Positions 1 through 10,632 are shown, counted from the first letter of the stretch. The stretch: 64,000 nt of DNA from Humidesulfovibrio sp. (GCF_030689645.1 NZ_JAUYFU010000006.1:1-64000); one strand, 5' to 3'. Notes: generated by a model not told the origin, from the letters alone. Translations and numbers: made by a program.

Positions 1-675
1 CTTGCGGGCCAGCCCCAGCACCTGCCGGGTATCCTTGATGAAGTTGAACCCGATGGCCACGCCCGGATTGCCGGGCTGGGCCTTGGGCAGGAACAGGCTG
101 GCGGCAAAGCCCAGCACGGCGAGACTGATCAGCAGCGTGCAGATGGTGGCGATGCCGCCGCTCTGCAACACCAGCACGCCGCCAGTGATGGTTCCCAGCA
201 GGATTGCGAGGAAGGTGCCGCCTTCGACGAGGGCGTTGCCGTCCACCAATTCGTCTTCGGCCAGCTGCTCGGGCAGGATGGCGTATTTCAAGGGGCCGAA
301 GAAGGCCGCATGGACGCCCAGCAGGAACAAGACCGCCAGCATGCCGGGAATGCTCGGGATGAGAAGCGCCCAGGCGCCCAGGGCGACGATCAAGATCTCC
401 GCACCTTTGATCAGGCGGATGAGCCCAGATTTTTCGTAGCGGTCGGCAATCAGGCCCGCAGTGGCCGAGAACAGGAAAAAGGGCAGGATGAACAGCCCGG
501 CGGCGAGGCTGACAAGCACCTGGGGGGCTATGGAGGACTGCCCGCCAAGACGGTAGATGATCAGGATGGCGATGGCGTTTTTGAAGACGTTGTCGTTGGC
601 GGCCCCCAGAAACTGGCTGATGAACAGCGGCCAGAAACGACGCTTGAAGAGCACAGATGTAAGACCAGCCGTCAT
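1..675 (-). CDS. MFS transporter (LplT-like), partial at window edge
   Basis: Reverse-strand translation from ATG at 675: MTAGLTSVLFKRRFWPLFISQFLGAANDNVFKNAIAILIIYRLGG...; typical MFS/LplT N-terminus (QFLGAxNDNxFKNA). Runs off the window start. Confidence 0.85.
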   Translation of the reverse strand, partial: MTAGLTSVLFKRRFWPLFISQFLGAANDNVFKNAIAILIIYRLGGQSSIAPQVLVSLAAGLFILPFFLFSATAGLIADRYEKSGLIRLIKGAEILIVALGAWALLIPSIPGMLAVLFLLGVHAAFFGPLKYAILPEQLAEDELVDGNALVEGGTFLAILLGTITGGVLVLQSGGIATICTLLISLAVLGFAASLFLPKAQPGNPGVAIGFNFIKDTRQVLGLARK

Positions 676-974
676 GTTTCTCCCCCCTGGCGGAACGGGT
701 GGATATTGGCACGGGAACGCTGTTCCTGCAATGCCTTGATCAGCCGCAAGCAGGCCCTGCGCGCCCGCCAAGCCAGGCGAAGCGTTTGCGCCCTGCGCGC
801 CTGCCCCCCCTTATCTGAAGCTTTTCAAGAAAAGCGCAGGACCGCCTAAAGTTTTCTTCAGGGAGGCCGATGAGGTGAGCGTAACAACAATCGGATTGGC
901 CCCGCAGGTGATGTCGCCTGATGAGGACCACCGAATGGCAAGGATGCAAAAATACTTTCAAGGAGGAATTGGGT

Positions 975-1868
975 ATGTCGCTCACCTTTAACCACAACAT
1001 GATGGCCATGAATACCGCCCGCAACCTGTCGAATTCGTATTCGGCCCTGGCCACCTCGACCCAGCGTTTGTCTTCGGGTCTGCGCGTGAACACCGCAGCC
1101 GACGACGCCGCCGGTCTGGCCGTCCGCGAAATCATGCGCGCGGAAATCAAGAGCTTGCAGCAGGGCATCCGCAACGCCAATGACTCCATCTCGATGATCC
1201 AGACCGCTGACGGCGCGCTCGGCGTCATCGACGAGAAGCTCATCCGCATGAAGGAACTGGCCATGCAGGCCTCCACCGGCACCTATTCTTCGGACCAGCG
1301 CCTGATCATCGACTCGGAGTACCAGGCCATGGCTTCGGAAATTACCCGAATCGCCAACTCCACGGACTTCAACGGCATCCACCTGCTGAACGGAAACCTC
1401 TCCGGCACCAGCACCAGCCACAACGGCGCCGGCATCACGGCCACCGGTCCGCTGAAGGTCCACTTCGGCACTGGCAATGACTCCGCCGAGGACTACTACT
1501 ACGTGTCCATCAACAACTCCACGGCCTCGGCCCTGGGTGTTGGCGCGGGCACCGCAAGCACCAACGGCAAGTCCATCTCCACCCAGGAGCTGGCGCAGAA
1601 GGCTCTCGACTCCTTGAACGACGCCATCGTGTCCAAGGACAAGATCCGCGCCAACCTGGGCGCTCTCCAGAACCGTCTGGAGAACACCATCACCAACCTG
1701 TCCATCCAGTCTGAGAACACCTCTGCGGCAGAGTCCCAGATCTCGGACGTGGACGTGGCCACGGAAATGACGGAGTTCACGCGCCAGCAGATCAAGGTGC
1801 AGAGCGCAGTGGCCATGCTGTCCCAGGCCAACAACCTCGGCAAGCTCGCCCTGCAGCTCCTCGGCTAA
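975..1868 (+). CDS. Flagellin
   Basis: MSLTFNHNMMAMNTARNLSNSYSALATSTQRLSSGLRVNTAADDAAGLAVREIMRAEIKSLQQ... and C-terminal ...VATEMTEFTRQQIKVQSAVAMLSQANNLGKLALQLLG; RBS aaggagg upstream of ATG 975. Confidence 0.97.
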   Translation: MSLTFNHNMMAMNTARNLSNSYSALATSTQRLSSGLRVNTAADDAAGLAVREIMRAEIKSLQQGIRNANDSISMIQTADGALGVIDEKLIRMKELAMQASTGTYSSDQRLIIDSEYQAMASEITRIANSTDFNGIHLLNGNLSGTSTSHNGAGITATGPLKVHFGTGNDSAEDYYYVSINNSTASALGVGAGTASTNGKSISTQELAQKALDSLNDAIVSKDKIRANLGALQNRLENTITNLSIQSENTSAAESQISDVDVATEMTEFTRQQIKVQSAVAMLSQANNLGKLALQLLG

Positions 1869-2026
1869 TAGGCTGGAGGTCTGTGGACGAGGGCAGCCGC
1901 GCCACAGCAGGAAAGATGCAACAAGGGGCCGCCGCAAGGCGGCCCCTTTCGTTCTGGCACCAGCCTTGCACAATCATGGTGGAATAATAGTATCCGGCAC
2001 GTTTTTCCCTTGAAGGGGGGGCTCCC

Positions 2027-3745
2027 GTGACGACATCCACCGGCACCACAACAGGCGCAACGGCTTTTACTTCTGGCAGCATCAATGTCAGCGGTCTGGG
2101 CAACGGCACGGACTTTAATTCGCTCATCGACGGCCTCATCAAGGCAGAAAGCGTCACCAAGAACCAGATGACCAACTGGAAGGCCAGTTGGCAGCTTAAG
2201 GTTGAGGGGTTCCAATATCTCAACACGAAGCTCCTGGCCCTTAAGACCACCCTTGGCGGCATGGACACCGTGAACGAATTTCTTACCAAGACTGTGACCA
2301 GCTCTTCGGAGTCCAGCGTTTCGGCGACCGCGAACAGCGACGCCATCATCGGCAGCCATAGCGTTGTTGTGGGGCAGTTGGCGCAGAACGACATTCTCAC
2401 TACAGCCTCCGGAGTAAGCGGGCTGAGCAGCGTTGTCACCAGCGCGGTCACAAACCTGACCTTCAGCTATGCTGGGCAGAGCTACACCATAAGCAACATC
2501 GGCGCCGGAAGCTCCCTCACCGGTTTGGTGAACAGCATCAACAACAATGCTGTTACAAAGGACAAGGTCCGGGCGACCACCATCTACGACGGCACCTCGT
2601 ACCATCTGCAACTGTATGGCATGGATCAGGGCGCTGGGAACCAGGTGGTCATCTCCAACACCGGGTCTTTGGTGTTCGGCGCCGCAAGCTTCCAGAACAC
2701 TCAGAATGCCCAGAGTTCAATGGTCAAGGTGGATGGCTACCCAGTGGGCAGCGCAAACTGGATTTCTCGGAATACGAATTCCGTTTCGGACGTCATTCCC
2801 GGGGTCTCCTTGACCTTGAAGCAGGCCAACTCCAACGCCAGCATCCAAATCGGCATCACCACGGACACAGATTCCATCAAGACCAACATCAAAAAATTTG
2901 TCAGCGCAGTGAATGATGTGCGCAACACCATAAACTCATTGACCAAGGTTAGTAATAGTTCCGGCGATGCCAAGGGGTCGCTGCTTACTGGCAACTATGG
3001 CGTGCAGATCATCAGCACGCAGTTGAAGGACGTCGTCACGGATCTGGGCTTGGGCTTCACCATGTTCAATTCCAGCACCGGGCAGGGGGACTATTATTCC
3101 GCCTTGTCGCAGCTGGGCATCACCACCGATGCAGACCAAGGCTCCAGCACATACGGCAAGCTCATTCTTGATGAAGCGAAGCTGGACGAAGCCCTGGCCA
3201 AGGACTCCGACGGAGTGTCCAAGCTCTTCGCCGCAGACTATGACGGCGAAAGCGATTCAGCGGACTTCTCCTACCTTGGCCTCATCAAGGGCAGGACCAA
3301 GGCTGGTTCATATGACGTCAAGATAATCACCAGCGCAGCCGGCATCTCAAGCGCCACCATCGGCGGAGTTCCGGCCGGCATCGATGGCTGGAAGGTCACG
3401 GCGCTCACCGGCAACGCGGCCGGTCTTGTGGTCCAGTTGGACAACCACGCAGCCAACTCCACCTACACGGGGAAGGTGGACGTCAAGCTCGGCAAGAACG
3501 GAGAGATGGTCGAAAAGCTAGCAGAATTGACGAACAGCACCAGCGGGCCATTGTCGATTCTTAAGGAGAACTACGGCGACATCATGAGAGGCATCGACGA
3601 CAAGATTGCCCGTGAAGAGAGGCGCCTGGTCAATCTCAAGGACACGCTGAAGGCGAAGTATGCGCGCCTGGACAAGCTTTTGAACACCCTGACAAACACG
3701 CAGAGCCAGCTCTCAAATACCATTACGCAGCTTATGAAGAGCTAG
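2027..3745 (+). CDS. fliD: Flagellar filament capping protein FliD (HAP2)
   Basis: GTG start; N-term GLGNGTDFNSLIDGLIKAESVTKNQMTNWK and C-term coiled coil; located between flagellin and fliS. Confidence 0.93.
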   Translation: MTTSTGTTTGATAFTSGSINVSGLGNGTDFNSLIDGLIKAESVTKNQMTNWKASWQLKVEGFQYLNTKLLALKTTLGGMDTVNEFLTKTVTSSSESSVSATANSDAIIGSHSVVVGQLAQNDILTTASGVSGLSSVVTSAVTNLTFSYAGQSYTISNIGAGSSLTGLVNSINNNAVTKDKVRATTIYDGTSYHLQLYGMDQGAGNQVVISNTGSLVFGAASFQNTQNAQSSMVKVDGYPVGSANWISRNTNSVSDVIPGVSLTLKQANSNASIQIGITTDTDSIKTNIKKFVSAVNDVRNTINSLTKVSNSSGDAKGSLLTGNYGVQIISTQLKDVVTDLGLGFTMFNSSTGQGDYYSALSQLGITTDADQGSSTYGKLILDEAKLDEALAKDSDGVSKLFAADYDGESDSADFSYLGLIKGRTKAGSYDVKIITSAAGISSATIGGVPAGIDGWKVTALTGNAAGLVVQLDNHAANSTYTGKVDVKLGKNGEMVEKLAELTNSTSGPLSILKENYGDIMRGIDDKIAREERRLVNLKDTLKAKYARLDKLLNTLTNTQSQLSNTITQLMKS

Positions 3746-3765
3746 GCGCGGGCGACGAGGACAAC

Positions 3766-4350
3766 ATGCTCAAGGCAGCGAAAGCCTATCTGGTCACACA
3801 GGTTTCCACCTCCTCCCAGGGAGATCTCTTGCTCATGCTCTACGATACGGCCATCAAGCACCTGCACCAGGCCATCGAGAAGATGCGCGCGGGCGATGTG
3901 GCCGGAAAGGGCATCCTCATCTCCAAGGCCATCAACATCGTGAGCGAGTTGCAGGAGAGTCTGAACAAGGATCGCGGTGGGGATATATCCAAGAATCTGT
4001 TTCAGCTGTACTTTTTTTGCAACACCAGGTTGCTGACGGCCAATCTGAAGATGAAGCCGGAAATGGTCGAGGAAGTCATCGCCATCCTCTCCGGGCTGCG
4101 GCAGGCCTTTGCCCAGATCATGCCCTCGGTGGACGGAGTTGCTTCGCTGACGCAGCAGGGGGTGACCTCAGAGGCTTCTTCTCCGCCGCCACCGGCAGTT
4201 GCGGCCATGCCGGCACCGGGCGCTGAGGGCGACGCCTCGCCTGTGGCAGGAGCCGAGACGCAAGCCGCGCCAGCGCCGGAGCCCGTAATGACCGCCCCGG
4301 TGAACCCGGCGCGTTTTCGCGCCGCCAACGCGTACGCCACCAGCCGCTAG
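3766..4350 (+). CDS. fliS: Flagellar export chaperone FliS with Pro/Ala-rich C-terminal extension
   Basis: MLKAAKAYLVTQVSTSSQGDLLLMLYDTAIKHLHQAIEKM, directly after fliD. Confidence 0.92.
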   Translation: MLKAAKAYLVTQVSTSSQGDLLLMLYDTAIKHLHQAIEKMRAGDVAGKGILISKAINIVSELQESLNKDRGGDISKNLFQLYFFCNTRLLTANLKMKPEMVEEVIAILSGLRQAFAQIMPSVDGVASLTQQGVTSEASSPPPPAVAAMPAPGAEGDASPVAGAETQAAPAPEPVMTAPVNPARFRAANAYATSR

Positions 4351-4370
4351 CAATCTTGCAGCCAAAGTTC

Positions 4371-4417
4371 GCGCGTAAAAAAGCCCTCGGACCAGCGCCG
4401 AGGGCTTTTTTACGCGC
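4371..4417. terminator. Bidirectional intrinsic terminator between convergent fliS and rnj
   Basis: Perfect 20-bp inverted repeat GCGCGTAAAAAAGCCCTCGG-accagcg-CCGAGGGCTTTTTTACGCGC with T-tracts on both strands. Confidence 0.93.
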
Positions 4418-4437
4418 GGCGGAAAGCTCCGCCGAAC

Positions 4438-6090
4438 TTACACTGCAATGATCAGCGGCACCACAACGGGGTCGCGCTCAAGCACCCGGCGGAAGAACCT
4501 TCTGAGGGAACCGCGGACGCGCTCCTTCAGGCGCTTCAGGTTGGCCGCGCCCACGTCTTCAAACTCCTCCAGCACAACGCACTTGGCGTCTTCCAGGAGG
4601 TGGGCGTACTGCTGCTCAAAGATGAAGCCCTTGGACACGATGTCCGGGCCAAGGGTGATCTCGCCGGTGTCCTGATCCACCACCAGGAGCACCACCACCA
4701 TGCCCTCGCCAGCCAGCAGCTGGCGTTCCTTGAGCACGCTTTGGCCAACGTCGCCCACGCCCTTGCCGTCCACCAGGATGCGGTCGGCGGGCACGGCCTC
4801 CTCCAGGCGGATGCCCTGGGCCAGCAAGGTGATGGGCTGACCGTCCTCAAGCACCAGGGCGCGCTCCGGGGCCACGCCGCATTCCACAGCCAGGCGGGAG
4901 TGCTTCACAAGGTGGCGGTATTCGCCGTGGATGGGAACGAAGTATTTGGGCCGCACGGTTTCGAGCATGATCCGCAGCTCCTCGCGGTGGGCGTGGCCCG
5001 AAGCGTGGATGGCCTGGACTTTTTCGTAGAGCACCTCGGCCCCCAGCTTGTACAGCCGATTGATGACCTTGGTGATGGCCAGCACGTTGCCTGGAATGAA
5101 GCGCGAGGACAAAAGGACCAGATCGCCTTTTTTCACGCGCACGCTGCGGTGCTCATCAAGGGACATGCGCGAGAGGGCGGCCAGGGGCTCGCCCTGGCTT
5201 CCGGTGACCAGGAGCACCACCTCCTCGTCGCGCAGGGAGCCGATCTCCTCCACCTCCACCAGCGTGCCGCCGGGGATGCGCAGGTAGCCGAGCTCGCGCG
5301 CCAGATCGATGTTGCGCGACAGGCTGCGGCCGGAGATGGCGACCTTGCGGCCGCAGGCCGCCGCCAGGTCGATGATTTCCTGCAGGCGCTGGATGTGGCT
5401 GGAGAAGAGCGTGACGATGATGCGGCCTCGGGCCTTGTCGAAAATCTCGCGCAGGGAGGCCTTGATCTCGCGCTCCGTGAGGGCGAAGCCGTCGCGCTCC
5501 ACGTTGGTGGAGTCGCTCATGAGCAGCTTCACGCCGGGTTCGGAGAAGCGGCGGATGGCCTCGATGTCCGTTGCGTGGCCGTCGAGCGGGTTGCGGTCGA
5601 TCTTGAAGTCGCCGGTGTGGATGATGCGGCCCGCCGGGGTCTCGATGCCCAGGGCGTATCCTTTGATGATGGAGTGGCAGACCGGGAAGAAATTGAAGGC
5701 AAAGGGGCCGATCTCCACGCGGTCGCCCGCCTTCACCGGACGCAGGTCAGCCTCGATGCAGCGCTCGTTCAGCTTGGCCGCAACGAGGGCCAGGGTGAAG
5801 TCCGAGCCGTACACAGGCACGTTCACATGGGGAAGAAGCCAGGGCAAGGCGCCTATGTGGTCTTCGTGCCCATGGGTGAGAACGATGGCTTTGAGTTTGT
5901 GGCGCTCCTCCATGATGTGATCGAAGCGGGGAATCACCACGTCCACGCCGAAGAGGTAGTCCTCGGGGAACATGAGTCCGCAGTCCACCAGCACTGTGGC
6001 GTCGTGGGCGCGCAGGGCCATGCAGTTCAGCCCGATTTCGCCCAGGCCCCCCATGGGGTGGATGGTAAGTTCGCCGGGGGCGATAGTCAT
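4438..6090 (-). CDS. rnj: Ribonuclease J family
   Basis: MTIAPGELTIHPMGGLGEIGLNCMAL...LTHGHEDHIGALPWLL metallo-beta-lactamase/beta-CASP motifs. Confidence 0.95.
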   Translation of the reverse strand: MTIAPGELTIHPMGGLGEIGLNCMALRAHDATVLVDCGLMFPEDYLFGVDVVIPRFDHIMEERHKLKAIVLTHGHEDHIGALPWLLPHVNVPVYGSDFTLALVAAKLNERCIEADLRPVKAGDRVEIGPFAFNFFPVCHSIIKGYALGIETPAGRIIHTGDFKIDRNPLDGHATDIEAIRRFSEPGVKLLMSDSTNVERDGFALTEREIKASLREIFDKARGRIIVTLFSSHIQRLQEIIDLAAACGRKVAISGRSLSRNIDLARELGYLRIPGGTLVEVEEIGSLRDEEVVLLVTGSQGEPLAALSRMSLDEHRSVRVKKGDLVLLSSRFIPGNVLAITKVINRLYKLGAEVLYEKVQAIHASGHAHREELRIMLETVRPKYFVPIHGEYRHLVKHSRLAVECGVAPERALVLEDGQPITLLAQGIRLEEAVPADRILVDGKGVGDVGQSVLKERQLLAGEGMVVVLLVVDQDTGEITLGPDIVSKGFIFEQQYAHLLEDAKCVVLEEFEDVGAANLKRLKERVRGSLRRFFRRVLERDPVVVPLIIAV

Positions 6091-6091
6091 G

Positions 6092-6811
6092 TCAGCTCCT
6101 CAAGAGTTCCTGATAGGCCGCGTTCATCTGGGCGTACATGTCGTCCTTGAACTGCTCGCGTTCCTTCAGGGTATATTTGGCCGGGTCCACCGGGGGCAGG
6201 GCCTTCAGGCGGACAGGCTGGTCCGGGTTGAATAGAAATGATTTCTTGGGCAGAAGCTTGCCTGTGCCCTCCATGACCAGCGGGGCCACGGGCAGGCCGC
6301 ACTTGAGGGCCAGCACCATGCCGCCGACCTTGAAGTCCAGCAGCTTGTCGATGTTTGGGTTGCGCGTGCCCTCGGGGAAGATGAGGGGCGAAATGCCGCC
6401 TTTTGCGGCGGCCACGGCTTCATCCACGCTTTTCATAGCCGCGCGGCGGTTCTCGCGGTTGATTGAAATGTGGCCAGCGTTGCCCAGCGCCTTGCCGTAC
6501 ACCGGGATGCTGAACAGGCTCTCCTTGGCCACGAAGCGCATGTGGTAGTTCCAGAGCACGTCAAAAAGAATCGGAATGTCAAACAAGCTCTGGTGGTTGC
6601 ACATGAAGACGTAGTGCCCCTTGGGGTCCAGGGCGGAAAGGTCGGCCTCCACCTTGATACCCGCCATGCGGAGCATCATGCGGCCATAGGTTTTGCCCGG
6701 CAGGTCGCGCTCGTCGGGCGTGGCCTTTTCCTGGTCCAGCAGCAGCTGCTTTACGCTGTAGTAGAGCGTGGCGGGTACGAGGGTGGCGAAGAAGCGTAGA
6801 ACTCGAAGCAT
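6092..6811 (-). CDS. plsC: 1-acyl-sn-glycerol-3-phosphate acyltransferase
   Basis: NHQSLFDIP and FPEGTRN motifs (HX4D, EGTR). Confidence 0.93.
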   Translation of the reverse strand: MLRVLRFFATLVPATLYYSVKQLLLDQEKATPDERDLPGKTYGRMMLRMAGIKVEADLSALDPKGHYVFMCNHQSLFDIPILFDVLWNYHMRFVAKESLFSIPVYGKALGNAGHISINRENRRAAMKSVDEAVAAAKGGISPLIFPEGTRNPNIDKLLDFKVGGMVLALKCGLPVAPLVMEGTGKLLPKKSFLFNPDQPVRLKALPPVDPAKYTLKEREQFKDDMYAQMNAAYQELLRS

Positions 6812-6911
6812 GATCCGTTCCTGTTGGAGATTATTTCCCTGTCACTACTTGAAATGTTCTTGAGGCACAAGCGTTGCGGGCCGAGGTGGCGTTTTGCTCC
6901 GGCTTTGTGAC

Positions 6912-6950
6912 ATTAAAAATTAAGGGCGGCGGAGCAAACCCCCGCCGCCC
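6912..6950 (-). terminator. Intrinsic terminator downstream of EF-G-like gene
   Basis: Minus strand GGGCGGCGGGGGTTTGCTCCGCCGCCC followed by TTAATTTTTAATG. Confidence 0.85.
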
Positions 6951-6974
6951 TGAAGGCTGGTGAGATTGGGGAGG

Positions 6975-9047
6975 CTATTCCTCTTCGGCCTGCTCGCGCT
7001 TGTTTTCCTCAATGACCTTGGCCGCTATGGGCGGCGGGCATTCCTCGTAGTGGGAGAACTCCATGGTGAAGGTGCCCTGACCAGCGGTCATGGAGCGCAG
7101 GTCGGGCGCGTATTTCAGCACCTCGCTCATGGGCACGTGGGCCTTGATTTCGGTAACGCCGCCCTGGGACTCCGAGCCCAGCACCTTTCCGCGGCGGCTG
7201 GACAGGTCGCCGATGACGTCGCCCATGTAGGAGTCGGGCACGGCCACGGTGACGGTCATGATGGGCTCGAGCAGGATCATCTTGGCCTTTTCGCAGGCCC
7301 GCTTAAAGGCGATGGAGCCCGCGATCTTGAAGGCCATTTCCGACGAGTCCACGTTGTGGAAGCTGCCGTCGTAGAGCGTCACCTTGAAGTCGATGACCGG
7401 AAAGCCAGCCAGCACGCCGCGCGCGGCGGATTCCTGCACGCCTTTGTCCACGGCGGGAATGTACTGCCGGGGAATGGAGCCGCCCACGATGGCGTCGACA
7501 TACTCGTAGCCCGCGCCCTTGGGCTGGGGCTCCAGGTGGATCCAGCAGTCGCCGAACTGGCCGCGTCCGCCGGTCTGCTTCTTGTGGCGGCCCTGAACGT
7601 CGCGGGCTGCGGTCTTGAAGGTCTCGCGGTAGGGCACCTTGGGCGTCTTCAGGATGATGTCCACCTTGTAGCGCCGCTTGGCCTTTTCCACGCTGATTTC
7701 GATATGGTTCTGACCCATGCCCGAGAGCAGGGTGTCCGCCGTCTCCTCGTCGCGCCCAAGCTTGAGGGTGATGTCCTCGTCCAGCAGCTTGGCCATGGCC
7801 TGGTAGACCTTGTCCTCATCGCCCTTTTCCTTGGGGGCAAGGGCGTAGGTGATGAGGGTGGGGGCCAGCTTGGGCTTGGCCAGCACAAAGGGAGCCTTGT
7901 CCGAGGACAGGCTGTCGCCGGTGTTGGTGTCCTTCAACTTCGCCAGGGTGACGATGGAGCCGGGGCCGAGGGGCGTTTTGCAGGGAGTCTGCTCCTTGCC
8001 GGTGGTGAGCAGCAGGCCGCCCATGCGCTCTTGCTGGCCGGTGCGAGAGTTTACCAGGGTCATGTCGCCCGTGAGGGTGCCGGAGATGACGCGCATGACC
8101 GTGAGCTGCCCGGCGAAGGGGTCGGCCATGGTCTTGAACACGAAGCCGGCAACAGGCGCGGCCTCAGTGCTTTCGCGGGTGGAGCCGTCCTCGCCCTCCC
8201 AGTAGGGGTGGTCCAGGGGGCTGGGCAGAAAGGCCTGGATGGCGTCGAGCAGCTGGGGGCCGCCCATGTTGGCCAGGCCGCTGCCCACAAGCACGGGCAC
8301 CAGTTCGCAGGATTTCACGCCCGCCACCAGTGCGGTTCTCAGCTCATCAATGGAAAGATCGCCGGACTCCAGGTACTTCTCCATGAGCTCTTCATCGCTC
8401 TCCGCGATGTTCTCGATCATGGCCTCGCGCAGGGGGGTGGCTTCCGCAGCGATGTCTGCGGGCACCGGGCCGGCCTTGGCGCCGCCCTTGCCGTCGAACA
8501 TGAGCGCGGTGTTTTCCAGCTGGTCCACAACGCCCTTGAACTGTTCTTTTTCGCCGATTGGGTAATGCAGGAGCACGGGCTTGATGCCCAGGGAGTCCTT
8601 CAGGCCGTTGAAGGCCATCTGGAAGTCGGCGCGGTCGCGGTCCATTTTGTTGATGAAGACCATGGCGGGCAGCCCGGCCTTTTTGACTTCGCTCCAGGCC
8701 TTGCGGGTCAGGGGCTTCACGCCGTCCACGGCGTCGATGATGAAGATTACGGCGTCGGCGGCGGCCAGGGTGTAGGGCAGGTCGCCGTTGAAGTTGTTGT
8801 CGCCCGGGGTGTCGATGAGAAAATGCTGGTTCTTGTTCCACTTGAAGTTGGCGAAGCTTGGCTGAATAGAGCCCCGGCGCTTGATTTCCTCGGGTTCAAA
8901 ATCAAGGGCGGTGGTCCCGTCCTCAATCTTTCCCAGGCGACCCAGCACGCCGGCGTTGAACAGAAGCATTTCGGCGACAGAGGTTTTGCCGCTGCCGCCA
9001 TGACCCACAAACACATACGTCCGTTGAGACTTGAGCGCTTCCGACAT
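6975..9047 (-). CDS. Elongation factor G-like translational GTPase
   Basis: MSEALKSQRTYVFVGHGGSGKTSVAEMLLFNAG (P-loop), IDTPGDNNF, NKMDRDRADF, EF-G domains IV/V at C-term. ATG at 9047 preferred over the ORF-track start. Confidence 0.93.
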   Translation of the reverse strand: MSEALKSQRTYVFVGHGGSGKTSVAEMLLFNAGVLGRLGKIEDGTTALDFEPEEIKRRGSIQPSFANFKWNKNQHFLIDTPGDNNFNGDLPYTLAAADAVIFIIDAVDGVKPLTRKAWSEVKKAGLPAMVFINKMDRDRADFQMAFNGLKDSLGIKPVLLHYPIGEKEQFKGVVDQLENTALMFDGKGGAKAGPVPADIAAEATPLREAMIENIAESDEELMEKYLESGDLSIDELRTALVAGVKSCELVPVLVGSGLANMGGPQLLDAIQAFLPSPLDHPYWEGEDGSTRESTEAAPVAGFVFKTMADPFAGQLTVMRVISGTLTGDMTLVNSRTGQQERMGGLLLTTGKEQTPCKTPLGPGSIVTLAKLKDTNTGDSLSSDKAPFVLAKPKLAPTLITYALAPKEKGDEDKVYQAMAKLLDEDITLKLGRDEETADTLLSGMGQNHIEISVEKAKRRYKVDIILKTPKVPYRETFKTAARDVQGRHKKQTGGRGQFGDCWIHLEPQPKGAGYEYVDAIVGGSIPRQYIPAVDKGVQESAARGVLAGFPVIDFKVTLYDGSFHNVDSSEMAFKIAGSIAFKRACEKAKMILLEPIMTVTVAVPDSYMGDVIGDLSSRRGKVLGSESQGGVTEIKAHVPMSEVLKYAPDLRSMTAGQGTFTMEFSHYEECPPPIAAKVIEENKREQAEEE

Positions 9048-9294
9048 CCCGTACTCCGTGTATCGAGTTTGTCCGCCGAAAACTTGGTCGGCGGGAAAAG
9101 ACGAACCCACCTGGAATTATCTATGCTTAGACGTATAGGGAGGAGGAAGCGAGAATGTCAAGGGCGGGAGACGGATGGAACGGAACGGGCTGCAATTTTG
9201 CGATATTTTGGAATGCGTCAAGCGAAGGTCGGAGCGCGACGCCGAAAGCTCGCGAGGGCGTTGTCAAGCTCCCTGCGCGGTCTGCCGGGAGGCT

Positions 9295-9906
9295 TCAGGA
9301 AACGGAGTCGTTTTCCGCGTGCTTGGCTGGGAAATAGGGCTGCGCCGATTTCCACTGCGGCTCCGGCTCGCCGCCAAACAGGGAGAGCTGCCGGGGCTTG
9401 GCCGCTTCCTCGTCCAGCAGCTCGGACTCGGAGATGAGGCTGCCGTTGGCCAGAATGTGCGCTACGCCGATGCCGCGTTCGCGCAGCACGCGGCCTAGAA
9501 GCAGCCTGCGGTGGCAGCGGCGCGGATTGTCCTCGGCACAGGTGAGTGCGAGGCGGTGGCCTTGGAGCAGGCCGTCCATAAGCTGGCCGATGCCACGTTC
9601 GAACCAGGGCTGCGCCGCCACGCGGTCATACAGCACGTAGCCGTGAGGATCGTAAAGGCCAGGGTCTTTTGGAAACCCGCCCAATTCGCTGCCCATGTAA
9701 AGGTAGCGCAGGCCCGCCCGCGCCGCCAGGACCTCAATTTGATCCTGGTTGAAATGCGGGGTGTACCCGGCAAAGGGGCGAGAGCGCACGTCCACCAGCA
9801 TATCGATGTCGTATGCTATCAAGTTATTGAGGAATCTGTCGGCGGAGAGGTTGGAGAACCCGGCAGTGAATACGGCTTGGGAACCAACCAAGGCATCGGG
9901 GATCAT
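9295..9906 (-). CDS. DUF488 domain-containing protein
   Basis: VFTAGFSNLSADRFLNNLIAYDIDMLVDVRSRPFAGYTPHFNQDQI...CAEDNPRRCHRRLL: DUF488 signatures. Confidence 0.88.
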   Translation of the reverse strand: MIPDALVGSQAVFTAGFSNLSADRFLNNLIAYDIDMLVDVRSRPFAGYTPHFNQDQIEVLAARAGLRYLYMGSELGGFPKDPGLYDPHGYVLYDRVAAQPWFERGIGQLMDGLLQGHRLALTCAEDNPRRCHRRLLLGRVLRERGIGVAHILANGSLISESELLDEEAAKPRQLSLFGGEPEPQWKSAQPYFPAKHAENDSVS

Positions 9907-10075
9907 TCGCTTAGCCTCCTACTTAGTTGTGTATGCAGATCGTCTGTATACGTCAAGCGAATGATGGGGGAGGTAAGCTCTGACACCTGGGGACTTGCGG
10001 CCCGGCCCAGGGGCATGTATCCTACCCATACTGATGAACCCCGGCGAACCACCCGCCACAGCAAGGAGTTGCGCC

Positions 10076-10543
10076 ATGCCCATGAAGGACTACCAGGACG
10101 CCCTGACCCGCCTGCAGAAAGGCCTGGCCAGCGGCTACCAAAGTTCGCCCACGGTCCTGAACATTCCGGGCCAGTCCCTCATGTGCAAAGTGGACCCGGA
10201 CTACTACCTGGCTCTGGAGCCCATCTTCACGGAGATTCTGTCCCGCTGGGCCATTTCGTTCCCGCAGGGAGTGCAGGAAACCTTGGTGCACACGGGCAAT
10301 CTGGTGTATTGCAAGCCGCTGAACACCCACATAATTCCCCTCACCCTCACCTGGGGCGGCAACGACTACGAGGTGCAGGCGGCTTTTTTGTCCGCTGACT
10401 TCGTGGACCGCGCGCTGAAGCTTTACGCCGGGGTTCAGGAGTCCCTGCCCGTGTCCGACCTGCGCATCCGCGCGGACGAGCGAGCCGCGGTGGAGGCGTT
10501 CTTCGGCGACAAGACCCCGCCCGTGGCCGTGGCCTACCTGTAA
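10076..10543 (+). CDS. Hypothetical protein
   Basis: ATG 10076 preceded by aaggag; 155-aa ORF followed by a clear terminator; no family recognised. Confidence 0.75.
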   Translation: MPMKDYQDALTRLQKGLASGYQSSPTVLNIPGQSLMCKVDPDYYLALEPIFTEILSRWAISFPQGVQETLVHTGNLVYCKPLNTHIIPLTLTWGGNDYEVQAAFLSADFVDRALKLYAGVQESLPVSDLRIRADERAAVEAFFGDKTPPVAVAYL

Positions 10544-10566
10544 CCCCCGCCCCTCCTTAAAAGCAG

Positions 10567-10607
10567 AAGGGCGACCCGCCGATGACCGGTGGATCGCCCT
10601 TTTTTTG
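10567..10607 (+). terminator. Intrinsic terminator
   Basis: aagggcgacccgccgatgaccggtggatcgcccttttttt. Confidence 0.85.
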
Positions 10608-10632
10608 CGTTCGTGGGAAAGCGCTTGTGCGT

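Noticed and set aside
6960-9437. 825-aa + strand ORF antisense to the EF-G-like gene
   Set aside because: Shadow ORF; the opposite strand carries complete GTPase motifs.
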